A stretch of 64,000 nucleotides of DNA from Falsochrobactrum shanghaiense (GTDB taxonomy: Bacteria > Pseudomonadota > Alphaproteobacteria > Rhizobiales > Rhizobiaceae): NCBI RefSeq assembly GCF_003149535.1, contig NZ_QGDB01000007.1, forward strand, positions 47,666 through 111,665, written 5' to 3'. A program made the position numbers and the translations under genes. The notes below the pieces were generated by a model, which was not told where the DNA came from, did no database searches, and saw only the letters and a list, made by a program, of their open reading frames with translations. Shown here one piece after another: positions 7,493 to 16,603 of the stretch (positions are counted from its first letter, which is position 1; the number at the start of each line of letters is the position of its first letter).

Positions 7493-9478
7493 ATGTCCGC
7501 GACCAAGATCCTCTGGGGACAGATCACCATCGTCTTCCTCATCATCCTCGCCACCACCTGGGGCGCGACCCAGTATGTCGCCTCGAGCCTCGGTTATCAG
7601 GCGCAACTCGGGCCGCCCTGGTTCGTGATGTTCGGCGTGCCGATCTATTATCCGCCCGCGATCTTCTGGTGGTGGTATTTCTACGAAGCCTATGCGCCGC
7701 CGATCTTCGCCAAGGGCGGGATCATCGCGGCATCGGGCGGCTTCATCGCCATTGCCGTCGCCATCGGCATGTCGGTCTGGCGGGCGCGCGAGGCGAAAAA
7801 CGTCGCCACCTATGGCTCGGCGCGATGGGCCGGGAAAGGAGAGATCAAGGCGGCGGGCCTGCTCGATCCCGATGGTGTTGTTCTCGGCCGTTACGAGAAG
7901 GACTATCTACGCCATGACGGGCCGGAGCATGTCCTGTGCTTTGCCCCGACACGTTCGGGCAAAGGCGTCGGCCTCGTCGTCCCGTCGCTGCTGACCTGGC
8001 CGGGGTCGGCCATCGTCCACGACATCAAGGGTGAGAACTGGCAGCTCACCTCCGGCTTCCGCTCGCAGCACGGCCGCGTGCTGCTCTTCGACCCGACCAA
8101 CCCGAAATCCTCGGCCTACAATCCGCTGCTGGAAGTGCGCCGCGGCGAGTGGGAGGTGCGCGACGTCCAGAACATCGCCGACATCCTCGTCGATCCGGAA
8201 GGCAGTCTCGACAAGCGCAACCATTGGGAAAAGACCAGCCATTCGCTGCTGGTGGGCGCCATCCTGCATGTGCTTTACGCCGAACCCGACAAGACCCTGG
8301 CAGGTGTGGCCAAATTCCTGTCCGATCCGAAGCGCCCGGTGGATTCCACGTTGCGCGCCATGATGAAGACCGCGCATCTGGGCGAAGCGGGGCCGCACCC
8401 GGTCGTTGCCAGCGCCGCGCGCGAGCTGCGCAACAAGTCCGAGAACGAGCGCAGCGGCGTGTTGTCGACGGCGATGTCGTTTCTCGGCCTGTATCGCGAT
8501 CCGGTCGTGGCCGAAGTCACACGCCGCTCCGACTGGCGCATCAGCGATATTGTGGGAGGCGATCAGCCGGTCACGCTTTACCTCGTCGTGCCGCCCTCCG
8601 ACATCAACCGCACCAAGCCGCTGATGCGATTGCTGCTCAATCAGATCGGCCGTCGCCTGACCGAAGACCTGCAGGCGAACGCCGGGCGGCATCGGCTCCT
8701 TCTGATGCTGGACGAGTTTCCGGCGCTGGGCAGGCTCGATTTCTTCGAGACCGCGCTGGCTTTCATGGCCGGCTACGGTCTGAAATCATTCCTGATCGCG
8801 CAGTCGCTGAACCAGATCGAGAAAGCCTACGGGCCGAACAACTCGATCCTCGACAACTGCCATGTCCGCGTCAGCTTCGCCACCAACGACGAGCGCACGG
8901 CGAAACGGGTGTCGGATGCGCTCGGCACCGCCACCGAGATGAAGGCGATGAAGAACTATGCCGGCCATCGCCTGTCGCCCTGGCTCGGGCACCTTATGGT
9001 CTCGCGCTCGGAAACCGCGCGCCAGTTGCTGACGCCGGGCGAGATCATGCAGCTTCCCCCACATGAGGAGATCGTCATGGTGGCGGGCATCCCCCCGATC
9101 CGGGCGACGAAGGCGCGCTATTACGAGGACGCCCGGTTTCGCGAGCGCGTTCTGTCACCGCCTGAATTGAAAGGTCCCGAAGAAACGCGGCCCGACGACT
9201 GGACCAAGCTTCCGATCCCGGCGCGACCGGAAGGCGCCACGGATCACGGCGACCAGAGAACCAATGACGAAGATCCGACCGAATCCGAACGCCGATTGCA
9301 GCCTGAACTCAGCCGCGTAAAGCCCGTGGAGAAGAAAAAGCCCCTCGAGAACGAATTCGAGATCGCGCCGCCCGATGAAGTTGAGGAAGAGGCCATGCAA
9401 AATCGGCGCATGATCCGCCAGGTGCAGGGCATTGCCCGGCAGGTTGCCATGGACCCGAACGACGGCATGGAGCTGTAG
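7493..9478 (+). CDS. traG: Type IV coupling protein TraG (VirD4 family)
   Basis: A 661-aa membrane ATPase that links the relaxosome to the mating channel. Three hydrophobic segments lie in the first ~100 residues. Walker A APTRSGKGVG is at ~151-160, followed by LVVPSLLTW; Walker B LLLMLDEFPALG is near 402, and FLIAQSLNQIEKAYG follows. The C-terminal ~90 residues are charged and low complexity. Preceded by AGGACC nine bases upstream. It is the last transfer gene before the first cargo block; its Trb partners resume at 23505. Confidence 0.94.
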   Translation: MSATKILWGQITIVFLIILATTWGATQYVASSLGYQAQLGPPWFVMFGVPIYYPPAIFWWWYFYEAYAPPIFAKGGIIAASGGFIAIAVAIGMSVWRAREAKNVATYGSARWAGKGEIKAAGLLDPDGVVLGRYEKDYLRHDGPEHVLCFAPTRSGKGVGLVVPSLLTWPGSAIVHDIKGENWQLTSGFRSQHGRVLLFDPTNPKSSAYNPLLEVRRGEWEVRDVQNIADILVDPEGSLDKRNHWEKTSHSLLVGAILHVLYAEPDKTLAGVAKFLSDPKRPVDSTLRAMMKTAHLGEAGPHPVVASAARELRNKSENERSGVLSTAMSFLGLYRDPVVAEVTRRSDWRISDIVGGDQPVTLYLVVPPSDINRTKPLMRLLLNQIGRRLTEDLQANAGRHRLLLMLDEFPALGRLDFFETALAFMAGYGLKSFLIAQSLNQIEKAYGPNNSILDNCHVRVSFATNDERTAKRVSDALGTATEMKAMKNYAGHRLSPWLGHLMVSRSETARQLLTPGEIMQLPPHEEIVMVAGIPPIRATKARYYEDARFRERVLSPPELKGPEETRPDDWTKLPIPARPEGATDHGDQRTNDEDPTESERRLQPELSRVKPVEKKKPLENEFEIAPPDEVEEEAMQNRRMIRQVQGIARQVAMDPNDGMEL

Positions 9479-9482
9479 CGCC

Positions 9483-9932
9483 ATGGCCAATCTCCGGAAG
9501 AAGAAAAAACTCACCGTCTATCTGGACCCCGATGTCGAAAAAGCCCTGACCGAGTTTGCCGCGCGGCGGGACCGGTCGCAGTCGATGATCGGCGAGGCGG
9601 CCATCGCCTCATTCCTGTCTCCCGACGATGCCGAACGCCGAGAGGCGATAATCGCCAAGCGCCTCGATCGACTCGATCGCCGCATGGACCGGCTTGAACG
9701 AGACGTCGGCATCGCCGTCGAAAGCCTGGCGGTCTTCATCCGCTTCTGGGTCAACACCACACCGGCCTTGCCTGAGCCGGCGGCAAAGGCCGCGAAGGCC
9801 AAATCAGCGGAGCGATACGAGGCGTTCATCACCGCGCTCGGTCGCCGCCTCGCACAGGGACCGAAGCTGCGGCAGGAGGTGTCGGAGGATGTGACGGATC
9901 AGAGAGTTGAATTTGGCCGCCTTAGTCGTTGA
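9483..9932 (+). CDS. CopG-family ribbon-helix-helix protein
   Basis: A 149-aa protein. The first 45 residues (KKKLTVYLDPDVEKALTEFAARRDRSQSMIGEAAI) form a ribbon-helix-helix DNA-binding unit. Residues 55-85 are a heptad-like charged helix (RLDRLDRRMDRLERDV), and a hydrophobic stretch follows. It starts 4 bp after the traG stop. Such genes sit between traG and trbB in related elements and are thought to regulate transfer. Here trbB is displaced by 13.6 kb of cargo. Confidence 0.8.
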   Translation: MANLRKKKKLTVYLDPDVEKALTEFAARRDRSQSMIGEAAIASFLSPDDAERREAIIAKRLDRLDRRMDRLERDVGIAVESLAVFIRFWVNTTPALPEPAAKAAKAKSAERYEAFITALGRRLAQGPKLRQEVSEDVTDQRVEFGRLSR

Positions 9933-10072
9933 CACGAGTTCCCGCTCCCGGTTGGCTGAGCAGTAACAAGGATCCGCCGGAAGCGGCCTTCGCGACTGTC
10001 GCGGTCTTTGGGATTTTCGCGAATTATCCTAAGGTGATGGCTGTATATTCACTCGACTTTGGAGGAACAGCC

Positions 10073-10357
10073 TTGAGACTTGCCATTGCCAGCCTGTTCG
10101 CCATCGGTCTCGCCGTCCCTGCCTTCGCCCAGACGGAACCGCCCGCAGATTTTGACGAAGCCGCATGGCAGGCCGAATGGGACGCGGGCGACACGGATGG
10201 CGACGGCAAGCTGAGCCGGGAAGAGGCGAAAGCCGGGAATCCGAACATGACCGATGAAGTCTTCGACCAGATCGACACCGATGGCGACGGTTTCATCAGC
10301 CCCGCGGAAGACAAGGCCGCGCTCTTCGAAGCACGCGGCAAAACCACAAATGAATAG
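10073..10357 (+). CDS. Secreted EF-hand protein
   Basis: A 94-aa exported protein with two calcium-binding EF-hand loops, DTDGDGKLSREE near residue 40 and DTDGDGFISPAE near residue 68. The start is a TTG at 10073 because GGAGG at 10061-10065 is correctly spaced and the translation begins with a clean signal peptide (LRLAIASLFAIGLAVPAFAQ); an ATG at 10037 is possible but gives a poor N terminus. Small EF-hand proteins are common companions of periplasmic metal genes. Its stop overlaps the next gene. Confidence 0.75.
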   Translation: MRLAIASLFAIGLAVPAFAQTEPPADFDEAAWQAEWDAGDTDGDGKLSREEAKAGNPNMTDEVFDQIDTDGDGFISPAEDKAALFEARGKTTNE

Positions 10358-10925
10358 GGTATGGGCGGGGGCTTTTGGCGCAACGGTGTTTGTCGCGGCA
10401 GCATCCGTGGCAGGCGCGGAGGCGCCCACGTCCGCCAGACAGGCCGGGTTGCCTGAGAACTATGTTCCTGAAATCCCCTCGCATGAGATGGAGCCGGACA
10501 CCGGCCCGCTTTCGGCCGCCCTACAGGAGCGTTTCCGCGACCGTATCGCCGGTATCTTCATCGAGCGCGAGCCCGATTTCCATGTCGTCGTCAGGCTAAC
10601 GGGAGACCGGGATGCGGGCACGCTTCAGTACCAATTGGGCGAAGATCGGGTGCGTGTCGAAGTCCTGACAGGCGCATCCCATACCGTCGATCAACTGGTC
10701 GCCGCGTTGGATGACCGCCAGATGATTACGCGCGTTCTTCCCGATGGCTACGGCGGATATGTCGATGAGCGCACCGGATATGTGGTTCTTACGGTTCTCC
10801 CCGGAACAGAGCTTGCCGGTGGCAGCGAAGCATCCCTTTCGGCTGCTTTGGGCGTGCCGATCCGCATCATCGAAGGGGAACCCGCTACAATCGGTCCAGC
10901 ACCACAGCAGCGGGAAGAGCGGTAA
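10350..10925 (+). CDS. Secreted protein of unknown function
   Basis: A 191-aa protein with a signal peptide (about residues 1-23, ending near VAGAEA). The mature part contains VVVRLTGDRDAGTLQY, an alpha/beta-looking segment, and GGYVDERTGYVVLTVLPG, which recalls pro-domains of secreted trypsin-like proteases, but no catalytic domain is present. It overlaps the EF-hand gene by 8 bp, so they form a pair. I do not recognise the family; a role with the EF-hand protein in the envelope is inferred. Confidence 0.6.
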   Translation: MNRVWAGAFGATVFVAAASVAGAEAPTSARQAGLPENYVPEIPSHEMEPDTGPLSAALQERFRDRIAGIFIEREPDFHVVVRLTGDRDAGTLQYQLGEDRVRVEVLTGASHTVDQLVAALDDRQMITRVLPDGYGGYVDERTGYVVLTVLPGTELAGGSEASLSAALGVPIRIIEGEPATIGPAPQQREER

Positions 10926-10931
10926 TCCATT

Positions 10932-10952
10932 GCGGCCCGGATTCCGGGCCGC
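10932..10952. terminator. Terminator-like hairpin
   Basis: A perfect 9-bp stem (GCGGCCCGG / CCGGGCCGC) with an ATT loop lies 6 bp after the preceding stop codon. No clear U-run follows, so it may be a Rho-independent terminator of weak type or an mRNA-stabilising hairpin. Confidence 0.5.
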
Positions 10953-10956
10953 GACG

Positions 10957-11009
10957 TGTCGCAAAAATCAGTCGCACAATTTTGACTTTCGCACGCGACA
11001 TTTGCGACA
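10957..11009. repeat. Cluster of four GTCGCA words at the left edge of the ars/cad cargo
   Basis: GTCGCA occurs forward at 10958-10963 and 10971-10976 and inverted at 10995-11000 (as GCGACA) and 11003-11008 (as TGCGAC). The outermost copies extend to a 9-bp inverted repeat TGTCGCAAA / TTTGCGACA. The pattern is that of a recombinase or resolvase site; no such gene is nearby. Confidence 0.4.
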
Positions 11010-11077
11010 GAAATTCCCCTGAAAATTCAACGTTGGCCTGACCTGCTACAAAAATCAGGGATCTTCGTGACGGCTTC

Positions 11078-12304
11078 TCAAAACTTATCGTTGCTTCCCG
11101 CTTCTCCTTTGATCGGCCCCCATAACAGCGCGACGAGGGCGAGATTGGCGATGGCGAGAGCTGCCAGCGCCACAAGAGTTTGATCGGTGCCCCCGACCGA
11201 AAGCAGGATCGCACCCACGGTTGGGCCGGCAGCTTGGGCGACGAGACTGGGCCGGGCAAGCCGCCCCATGATCGGCGCATAGCGGGAAGGTCCGAACAGG
11301 GCGAGCGGGAGCGCACCCTTGGCGATCGAGAAGATGCCATTGCCGGCCCCGTAGAGGATGAGCGACAGGCCGATGATGAGAAAACCTGCCGCGAGCATCG
11401 TCACCCCTGCCGCGCTCAGGACGGAGGCGGCCGCGAGTGTCCAGAAGGGATGATGCCTCCCCCCGCTCGCCATTTCGCCAATTCGGCCGGCGACTTGGGC
11501 CGGGCCTATCAGCGCGCCGAGGGCTACAGCTTCGCCCAGCGACAGCCCGCGTTGCTGCAACAGGGTCAGCAGATGCACCGATATGATGGTGACGCCCAAT
11601 CCGGCCAGCACCACGATCGCCATCATGATCAGATAGGCCCGGCGCTCATGGTCGCGCAGCTTGATCGCAGGAGCTTGGTCTTTGCCACCGATCGGCCTGG
11701 GCTTGCCGTTGCTCGGAAGGACCAGCAGCACGAGCGGCAGGCAGATCGCGAGATGAATGCCGGCATAGGCCATGCAGGCCCCGCGCCATCCCAGATGCTC
11801 CAGAAACAAGGCCGAGAGCGGCCAGCAGACCGTGCTTGCGAAGCCGCCCCACAAGGTCAGTGTAGTGATGGCGGATCGCGCGGAACGGCCATAATAGCCC
11901 CCGAGCGTGGCAAATGCCGCATCATAAAGGCCGGCCCCCATGCCGATACCGAGCACGATCCATCCGGCGACGAATACCCATAGGGACGGCGCAGCCGCAA
12001 GGATGACGAGGCCGGCAGCGAACAGCAGGCAAGCCAGAGCAAGGATGGGACGCCCGCCGTGCTGGCCAATGGCGTCACCCACGCGCGGGGAAACGACGCC
12101 GGCCGCGAGCAGGCCAATGGAGAGAGCGCCGACGATCCATGAAAGCGGCCAACCCGTATCGGCCGCGATCGGGGCGGCGAGAACGGCGAGCAGGTAATAG
12201 GAGCTGCCCCATGCAAATATCTGTACGATGCCGAGCGCGGAGATGACGGGCCACCTTCTCGCGTCGGGAGACAGGCCCGTTTGAGCCGGCAGGTTTGTCG
12301 TCAC
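11078..12304 (-). CDS. MFS transporter of the arsenic operon
   Basis: A 408-aa major facilitator with about 12 hydrophobic segments. It begins at a GTG whose GTGA overlaps the arsH stop, so the long open frame further upstream is an out-of-frame extension over arsH. It is the last gene of arsR-arsC-arsC-acr3-arsH-MFS. MFS pumps in ars operons include ArsJ (organoarsenate) and ArsK (trivalent arsenicals and antimonials). No GAPDH partner is present, which speaks against ArsJ; an ArsK-like role is a guess. Confidence 0.78.
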   Translation of the reverse strand: MTTNLPAQTGLSPDARRWPVISALGIVQIFAWGSSYYLLAVLAAPIAADTGWPLSWIVGALSIGLLAAGVVSPRVGDAIGQHGGRPILALACLLFAAGLVILAAAPSLWVFVAGWIVLGIGMGAGLYDAAFATLGGYYGRSARSAITTLTLWGGFASTVCWPLSALFLEHLGWRGACMAYAGIHLAICLPLVLLVLPSNGKPRPIGGKDQAPAIKLRDHERRAYLIMMAIVVLAGLGVTIISVHLLTLLQQRGLSLGEAVALGALIGPAQVAGRIGEMASGGRHHPFWTLAAASVLSAAGVTMLAAGFLIIGLSLILYGAGNGIFSIAKGALPLALFGPSRYAPIMGRLARPSLVAQAAGPTVGAILLSVGGTDQTLVALAALAIANLALVALLWGPIKGEAGSNDKF

Positions 12305-13017
12305 CGGACGCGCTTGAGCGCCATACGCTCTTCCAGCTTTTGGGCGGTTTCCTTGCGCTCGCTGTAGCGGTCGGTGAGGTAAGGAGCGACGTCGCGGGTC
12401 AGAAGCGTGAACTTCACCAGTTCCTCCATCACATCGACCACCCGGTCGTAATAGGATGAAGGCTTCATTCGACCCGCTTCGTCGAACTCCTGATATGCCT
12501 TGGCGACCGAGGACTGGTTGGGGATGGTGATCATCCGCATCCAGCGGCCGAGGACGCGAAGTTGGTTGACGGCGTTGAAACTCTGCGAGCCGCCAGAGAC
12601 TTGCATCACGGCCAATGTGCGGCCCTGGGTGGGGCGAACTGCGCCAACCGCGAGCGGTATCCAGTCGATTTGCGCCTTGAGGACTCCGCTCATGGCACCG
12701 TGACGTTCGGGGCTGGTCCAGACCTGCCCTTCGGACCATTCCGAAAGTTTCCGAAGCTCCTGCACCTTCGGATGATCAACGGGCGCACCATCAGGCAGCG
12801 GCAGGCCGTGCGGATCGAACACACGGGTTTCCGCGCCGAAGTGGTTGAGGAGCCGTTCGGCTTCGAGCGTGAGCAGCTTGCTATAGGAGCGTTCACGCAA
12901 CGAGCCGTAGAGCAGGAGAATGCGCGGCGGATGAGCAGAGGGCGTCGTTCGTAGGCGTTCAGCCGATGGGCTGTCGAGCACCGCGCGGACCACATTAGGA
13001 AGGTCGGAAACCGTCAT
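12301..13017 (-). CDS. arsH: ArsH, NADPH-dependent FMN reductase / organoarsenical oxidase
   Basis: A 238-aa flavoprotein. The flavodoxin-like motif [13 protein letters not shown] sits near residue 35, with [16 protein letters not shown] and the family hallmark [22 protein letters not shown] following, then [19 protein letters not shown]. ArsH oxidises toxic trivalent organoarsenicals using NADPH and FMN. The start at 13017 overlaps the acr3 stop (ATGA), so translation is coupled. Confidence 0.93.
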   Translation of the reverse strand: MTVSDLPNVVRAVLDSPSAERLRTTPSAHPPRILLLYGSLRERSYSKLLTLEAERLLNHFGAETRVFDPHGLPLPDGAPVDHPKVQELRKLSEWSEGQVWTSPERHGAMSGVLKAQIDWIPLAVGAVRPTQGRTLAVMQVSGGSQSFNAVNQLRVLGRWMRMITIPNQSSVAKAYQEFDEAGRMKPSSYYDRVVDVMEELVKFTLLTRDVAPYLTDRYSERKETAQKLEERMALKRVR

Positions 13018-14102
13018 GGCTTGGCCTCGGCCGGAACGGCAACGGGCGTCCCTTTCTCGGGAAACCACTTCGCGCCGAGCCTGAGCGCGACATGAACGAG
13101 CAGGATCAGTGCGGGCACTTCCACGAGCGGGCCGATGACGGCGGCGAAGGCCACCGGCGATGCGAGACCGAATGCCGCGATGGCGACCGCGATGGCCAAC
13201 TCGAAATTATTGCCGGCAGCGGTGAAGGCGATGGCCGTGGTGCGCGGATAATCCGCCTCGATCAGCCGGCCCATCGCGAAGCTGATGAGGAACTGGATGA
13301 CGAAATAAAGCGCCAGGGGAATGGCTATGCGCAGGACATCGAGAGGCAGCGACACCACGTCCGCGCCCTTGAGGCTGAACATGGCGACAATGGTGAACAG
13401 CAGCGCGGCTAGCGTTATGGGGCTGATGCGCGGCAGAAATTCGTGCTCATACCAGCCCGCGCCTTTGCGAGCGATGAGGATGCGGCGCGTCAGGAACCCG
13501 GCGAGGAAGGGAATGCCGAGATAGATCAGCACCGCTTCGGTAATGGTCCAGAAGCTCACGTCTATGACGCTGCCCTCAAGGCCGAAGAGGGGTGGCAAGA
13601 CGGAAAGGAAAAACCACGCATAGGTGGAGAAGAACAGAATCTGGAATATCGAGTTGAAGGCAACCAGACCGGCGACATATTGATTGTCGCCGCGCGCGAG
13701 TTGGTTCCAGACCAGCACCATAGCGATGCAGCGGGCGAGTCCGATCAGGATCAGTCCTGTCATGTATTCCGGGTGGTCGCGCAGGAAGATCACGGCCAGC
13801 GCGAACATCAGCGTCGGGCCGATGATCCAGTTTTGTACCAGCGAAAGGATCAGCACTCGCTTGTCGGAAAAGACCCGGTGCAGTTCTTCGTAGCGCACCT
13901 TGGCGAGCGGCGGATACATCATCAGGATCAGGCCGATGGCGATCGGTATGTTGGTGGTGCCGACCGACATGGCGTTGAGAGCTTCCGGCAAGCCGGTGAA
14001 TATCGTGCCCAGCACGACGCCGAGTGCCATCGCGGCGAAAATCCACACCGTCAGATAGCGGTCGAGGAAACCAAGGCGGGAAGCTGGCTTGAGGGAAGCC
14101 AT
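13014..14102 (-). CDS. acr3: ACR3-family arsenite efflux permease
   Basis: A 362-aa inner-membrane carrier with about 10 membrane segments that extrudes As(OH)3. The conserved cysteine is Cys125 in [19 protein letters not shown], and the second conserved block [15 protein letters not shown] lies near residue 300. Length and motifs match bacterial ACR3 (often labelled arsB in annotation). Located downstream of both arsC genes and coupled to arsH. Confidence 0.94.
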   Translation of the reverse strand: MASLKPASRLGFLDRYLTVWIFAAMALGVVLGTIFTGLPEALNAMSVGTTNIPIAIGLILMMYPPLAKVRYEELHRVFSDKRVLILSLVQNWIIGPTLMFALAVIFLRDHPEYMTGLILIGLARCIAMVLVWNQLARGDNQYVAGLVAFNSIFQILFFSTYAWFFLSVLPPLFGLEGSVIDVSFWTITEAVLIYLGIPFLAGFLTRRILIARKGAGWYEHEFLPRISPITLAALLFTIVAMFSLKGADVVSLPLDVLRIAIPLALYFVIQFLISFAMGRLIEADYPRTTAIAFTAAGNNFELAIAVAIAAFGLASPVAFAAVIGPLVEVPALILLVHVALRLGAKWFPEKGTPVAVPAEAKP

Positions 14103-14129
14103 CAGTATTCTCCAATCGCAGGCTGAAAG

Positions 14130-14555
14130 TCAGGCGGAAGCAACGCGCCGTCCATGTTCGTCAATGATCCGCTCGCCATCCTCTTTGACGAACTCGCCCC
14201 GTTGTGGGGGCAGCAGATCAAGAACGGCTTCGGACGGTCGGCAGAGCTTGACCCCTTGGGGGGTGACGACGAGGGGGCGATTGATGAGGATCGGGTGCGC
14301 CATCATGGCGTCGAGCAATGCGTCATCGCTCAATTCTGGATCGCCAAGGCCGAGGTCGGCATAGGGCGTTCCTTTCTCCCGCAAGATCGAGCGGGCCGTC
14401 AGGCTGGCGCGCTCGATGAGTTGCGCGAGCAGCGCCCGTGAGGGCGGGGTTTTCAGATATTCGATGATATGCGGCTCGACGCCGGAATTGCGGATCAGGC
14501 CGAGCGTATTGCGCGAGGTGCCGCAATCGGGATTGTGGTAGACAATGACATCCAT
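14130..14555 (-). CDS. arsC: Arsenate reductase, glutaredoxin-dependent type
   Basis: A 141-aa ArsC of the plasmid R773 family reducing arsenate to arsenite with glutathione/glutaredoxin. The catalytic Cys11 is in HNPDCGTSRNTL; the family's arginines appear in the RSILREKGTPY and INRPLVV segments. The ATG at 14555 has GAGG six bases upstream; a GTG four codons earlier overlaps the preceding stop but lacks that spacing. Present together with an unrelated second ArsC. Confidence 0.92.
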   Translation of the reverse strand: MDVIVYHNPDCGTSRNTLGLIRNSGVEPHIIEYLKTPPSRALLAQLIERASLTARSILREKGTPYADLGLGDPELSDDALLDAMMAHPILINRPLVVTPQGVKLCRPSEAVLDLLPPQRGEFVKEDGERIIDEHGRRVASA

Positions 14556-14563
14556 GGATTGCC

Positions 14564-15112
14564 TCACGCCGCGCCAGAGCGGGGCGAGGCTGCCCCTTCG
14601 GATTGACCGATTTCGTTGAGCTTCATATTGAGCGACGATTTATCGAGGCTGGCGACGGGCAAGGCCACGAAGACCGAAATCCGGGTTTTCATGTAGCGAA
14701 ACGCCGTGACAAAAGCCGCCATGCGCTGAATCTCGGTGCCCTCGACGGTGGCGGGGTCTTCGATACCCCAATGCGCGGTCATCGGCTGGCCCGGCCAGAC
14801 CGGACAGGCTTCGCCGGCCGCGTTGTCGCAGACGGTGAACACGAAATCCATCACCGGCGCGTCGGGGCCGGAGAATTCTTCCCATCCTTTCGATCGGAAG
14901 CCTTCAGCCGGGTAGTCGTAGCTTTCGAGTACCTTCAGGGCGAGCGGGTTCACTTCGCCTTTGGGCTGGCTTCCAGCCGAATAGGCCCGGAAGCGACCCG
15001 CACCATCCTTGTTCAAGATGCTTTCGGCAAGGATCGAGCGGGCGGAATTTCCGGTGCAAAGAAACAGCACGTTGAAGATTCTATCGGAGTGATTGGCCAT
15101 AGGCTCAGGCAT
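14564..15112 (-). CDS. arsC: Arsenate reductase, low-molecular-weight phosphatase type
   Basis: A 182-aa ArsC of the LMW-phosphatase fold. The P-loop CTGNSARS at residues 19-26 carries the nucleophile Cys19; Cys95 and Cys103 (VCDNAAGEACPVWPG) are placed for the thioredoxin-type disulfide cascade. The C terminus is extended compared with the 130-aa enzyme. The ATG 15112 overlaps the arsR stop by 8 bp; ATG 15100 is an alternative. Follows arsR directly. Confidence 0.9.
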   Translation of the reverse strand: MPEPMANHSDRIFNVLFLCTGNSARSILAESILNKDGAGRFRAYSAGSQPKGEVNPLALKVLESYDYPAEGFRSKGWEEFSGPDAPVMDFVFTVCDNAAGEACPVWPGQPMTAHWGIEDPATVEGTEIQRMAAFVTAFRYMKTRISVFVALPVASLDKSSLNMKLNEIGQSEGAASPRSGAA

Positions 15113-15464
15113 GGGTGACGCCTTTCGTCGGTTTGCAGCAGGACAGCGCGGCGACTGCCGGGTTGCACACGTCCGGGTGGCCTTGGCAGCAATCGCGCAT
15201 GAGAAATTCGAGCAGGCCGGACAGCGCCGGATAGGAGGCGCTGTAGATGATCGAGCGCCCGTCGCGCCGCGACTCGATGAGGTCGGCTTGTTCAAGGTGG
15301 CTCAGGTGGAAGGACATGCGCGACGACGATGCGCCGTCCATCGCTTCCCCGATCGCGCCGGCCGGCATCCCTTCCGGGCCGGCCGTCACCAGCAGGCGCA
15401 CGATGCGCAGCCGGGTTTCCTGCGAGAGCGCCGCGAAGGCAGAGAGGGCTTGCTTTTCGTTCAT
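15105..15464 (-). CDS. arsR: ArsR-family arsenical repressor
   Basis: A 119-aa winged-helix repressor with ALSQETRLRIVRLLV (helices 1-2) and SSRMSFHLSHLEQADLIESRRDGRSIIY (recognition helix and wing). The As(III) ligands appear to be the C-terminal cysteines in RDCCQGHPDVCN and SCC, as in the alphaproteobacterial ArsR subgroup with a C-terminal site, rather than the ELCVCDL motif of R773 ArsR. It heads the ars operon and has a near-perfect operator just upstream. It is a paralogue of the ArsR at 22711. Confidence 0.93.
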   Translation of the reverse strand: MNEKQALSAFAALSQETRLRIVRLLVTAGPEGMPAGAIGEAMDGASSSRMSFHLSHLEQADLIESRRDGRSIIYSASYPALSGLLEFLMRDCCQGHPDVCNPAVAALSCCKPTKGVTHA

Positions 15465-15471
15465 GTATGCC

Positions 15472-15493
15472 TCAACATCTCAAGAGTAGTTGA
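15472..15493. promoter_or_regulatory. ArsR operator between divergent ars genes
   Basis: An imperfect inverted repeat, TCAACATCTC (15472-15481) against GAGTAGTTGA (15484-15493), 8 of 10 positions paired with a 2-bp centre, lies 8 bp before the arsR start and before the divergent gene at 15511. Position and symmetry fit an ArsR box controlling both directions. Confidence 0.75.
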
Positions 15494-15510
15494 ATCATGG
15501 ATACACGGAC

Positions 15511-16008
15511 ATGAACGCTTACGCCAGCCCCTTAATCACAGAATTTCCTGATGTTGCCTCGCTCGGGGCGATCCTCGATATTTTGGAGGGCCATGCCGAC
15601 AAGGTTCTTGTGCTCGCCTATGGCGACGGGCAGCAGGTGCAGGCCGGCTATCACATCACGGAGGTCAAGGCCGGTTCCTTCGTCACGCTCGATTGCGGCG
15701 GCAATCCCGATGCGTGGCGGGAGACGGTCTTGCAGGTCGAGGATATTCCCCCGACCGAAGGCAGCATGCCGATGACCGTCGCCAAGTTCCGGTCAATCTT
15801 GGGAAAGGTCGGCAGCAGGGTCCAGCTTGACACGGACGCGCGGTTGACATGGGAGGTGAGCCGGCCCGGTGAGCCGATGCAGGTCTATGACGGGGCCGGA
15901 ATCGAGATCGAGAAAGACCGGACGATTGTGCGTCTCAGCCCGCGCCCCGCAATCTGCAAGCCGAGGCATCGCGCGCAGCAGACGAGAGCGTCTGCCTGCT
16001 GCGGCTAA
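15511..16008 (+). CDS. DUF6428-type protein of ars clusters
   Basis: A 165-aa soluble protein divergent from arsR. Visible features are GQQVQAGYHITEVKAGSF near residue 40 and a central acidic stretch; the tail ends in SACCG, a possible thiol site for trivalent arsenic. The family (recognised from position and from the YHITEVK pattern) is repeatedly found beside arsR in alphaproteobacteria but has no known function. ATG 15511 is preferred over an upstream TTG at 15490 that lies inside the operator. Confidence 0.6.
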   Translation: MNAYASPLITEFPDVASLGAILDILEGHADKVLVLAYGDGQQVQAGYHITEVKAGSFVTLDCGGNPDAWRETVLQVEDIPPTEGSMPMTVAKFRSILGKVGSRVQLDTDARLTWEVSRPGEPMQVYDGAGIEIEKDRTIVRLSPRPAICKPRHRAQQTRASACCG

Positions 16009-16113
16009 GCCCGCCCGAGCCATTGCCATGTCGCACTACTTCTAAATCCCGCTACGTTGCAGGTTCCGGGAATTTTGCGGCGATAGTTTCGGATAGCTGG
16101 CGAGGACTTCTGT

Positions 16114-16578
16114 TCATGCAGCCTTTGTTTTGCCTCGTGCCAGAACGCTCTCCACCAGCAAAAGCCCGACCCCACAGACAATCGCCACGTCGGCAAGGTT
16201 GAAGGCGGGCCAATGATAGCTGCCAATGTAAAAATCCAGGAAATCCGCCACCGCACCCTGCCGCAGCCGGTCGAGCAGATTGCCGAGCGCCCCCCCAACC
16301 ACGAGCCCGAGGGCGGATGCCGTCAGGCGGCTGTCGCTTCGATGGATCCAGACAAGGAGGCCAGCGACTATAGCGAGCGTGAACGCCATCAGGAGCCAAG
16401 CCGGCGCCTGGCCGAACAATCCGAAGCTCACGCCGGTATTGAAGCCGAGCACGAGATTAAAGAAGCCGGTGACGGGGATGACCTGAGGCGGGTTCATAAC
16501 ATGGTTCAGGACCCACCACTTCGTCGCCTGATCAAGGAAAAATCCGCCAAGGGCGATGGGAAGGCCGAGCCTGAGCAT
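16114..16578 (-). CDS. lspA: Signal peptidase II
   Basis: A 154-aa, four-helix aspartyl protease that cleaves lipoprotein signal peptides. Family blocks are all present: FFLDQATKWWV near residue 16, FNTGVSFGLFG, the GGALGNLLDRLRQGAVADFLDF box with the first catalytic Asp, and FNLADVAI with the second. It is an accessory copy at the end of a metal-resistance operon (cadA, CDF, PCuAC, Sco, CcdA, lspA). lspA copies recur in lead and cadmium resistance clusters, where they seem to process envelope lipoproteins. Confidence 0.92.
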   Translation of the reverse strand: MLRLGLPIALGGFFLDQATKWWVLNHVMNPPQVIPVTGFFNLVLGFNTGVSFGLFGQAPAWLLMAFTLAIVAGLLVWIHRSDSRLTASALGLVVGGALGNLLDRLRQGAVADFLDFYIGSYHWPAFNLADVAIVCGVGLLLVESVLARGKTKAA

Positions 16579-16603
16579 GTCCAAATGTCCTTTAAACTCC
16601 GGC

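Noticed and set aside
5882..7606. 574-codon minus-strand frame opposite the relaxase
   Set aside because: Mirror frame of a clear relaxase; residues show only the composition expected from the complementary codons.
12305..12739. N-terminal extension of the arsenic MFS gene
   Set aside because: The extra ~145 residues lie out of frame over arsH and are not MFS-like; the GTG at 12304 overlapping the arsH stop is the sensible start.
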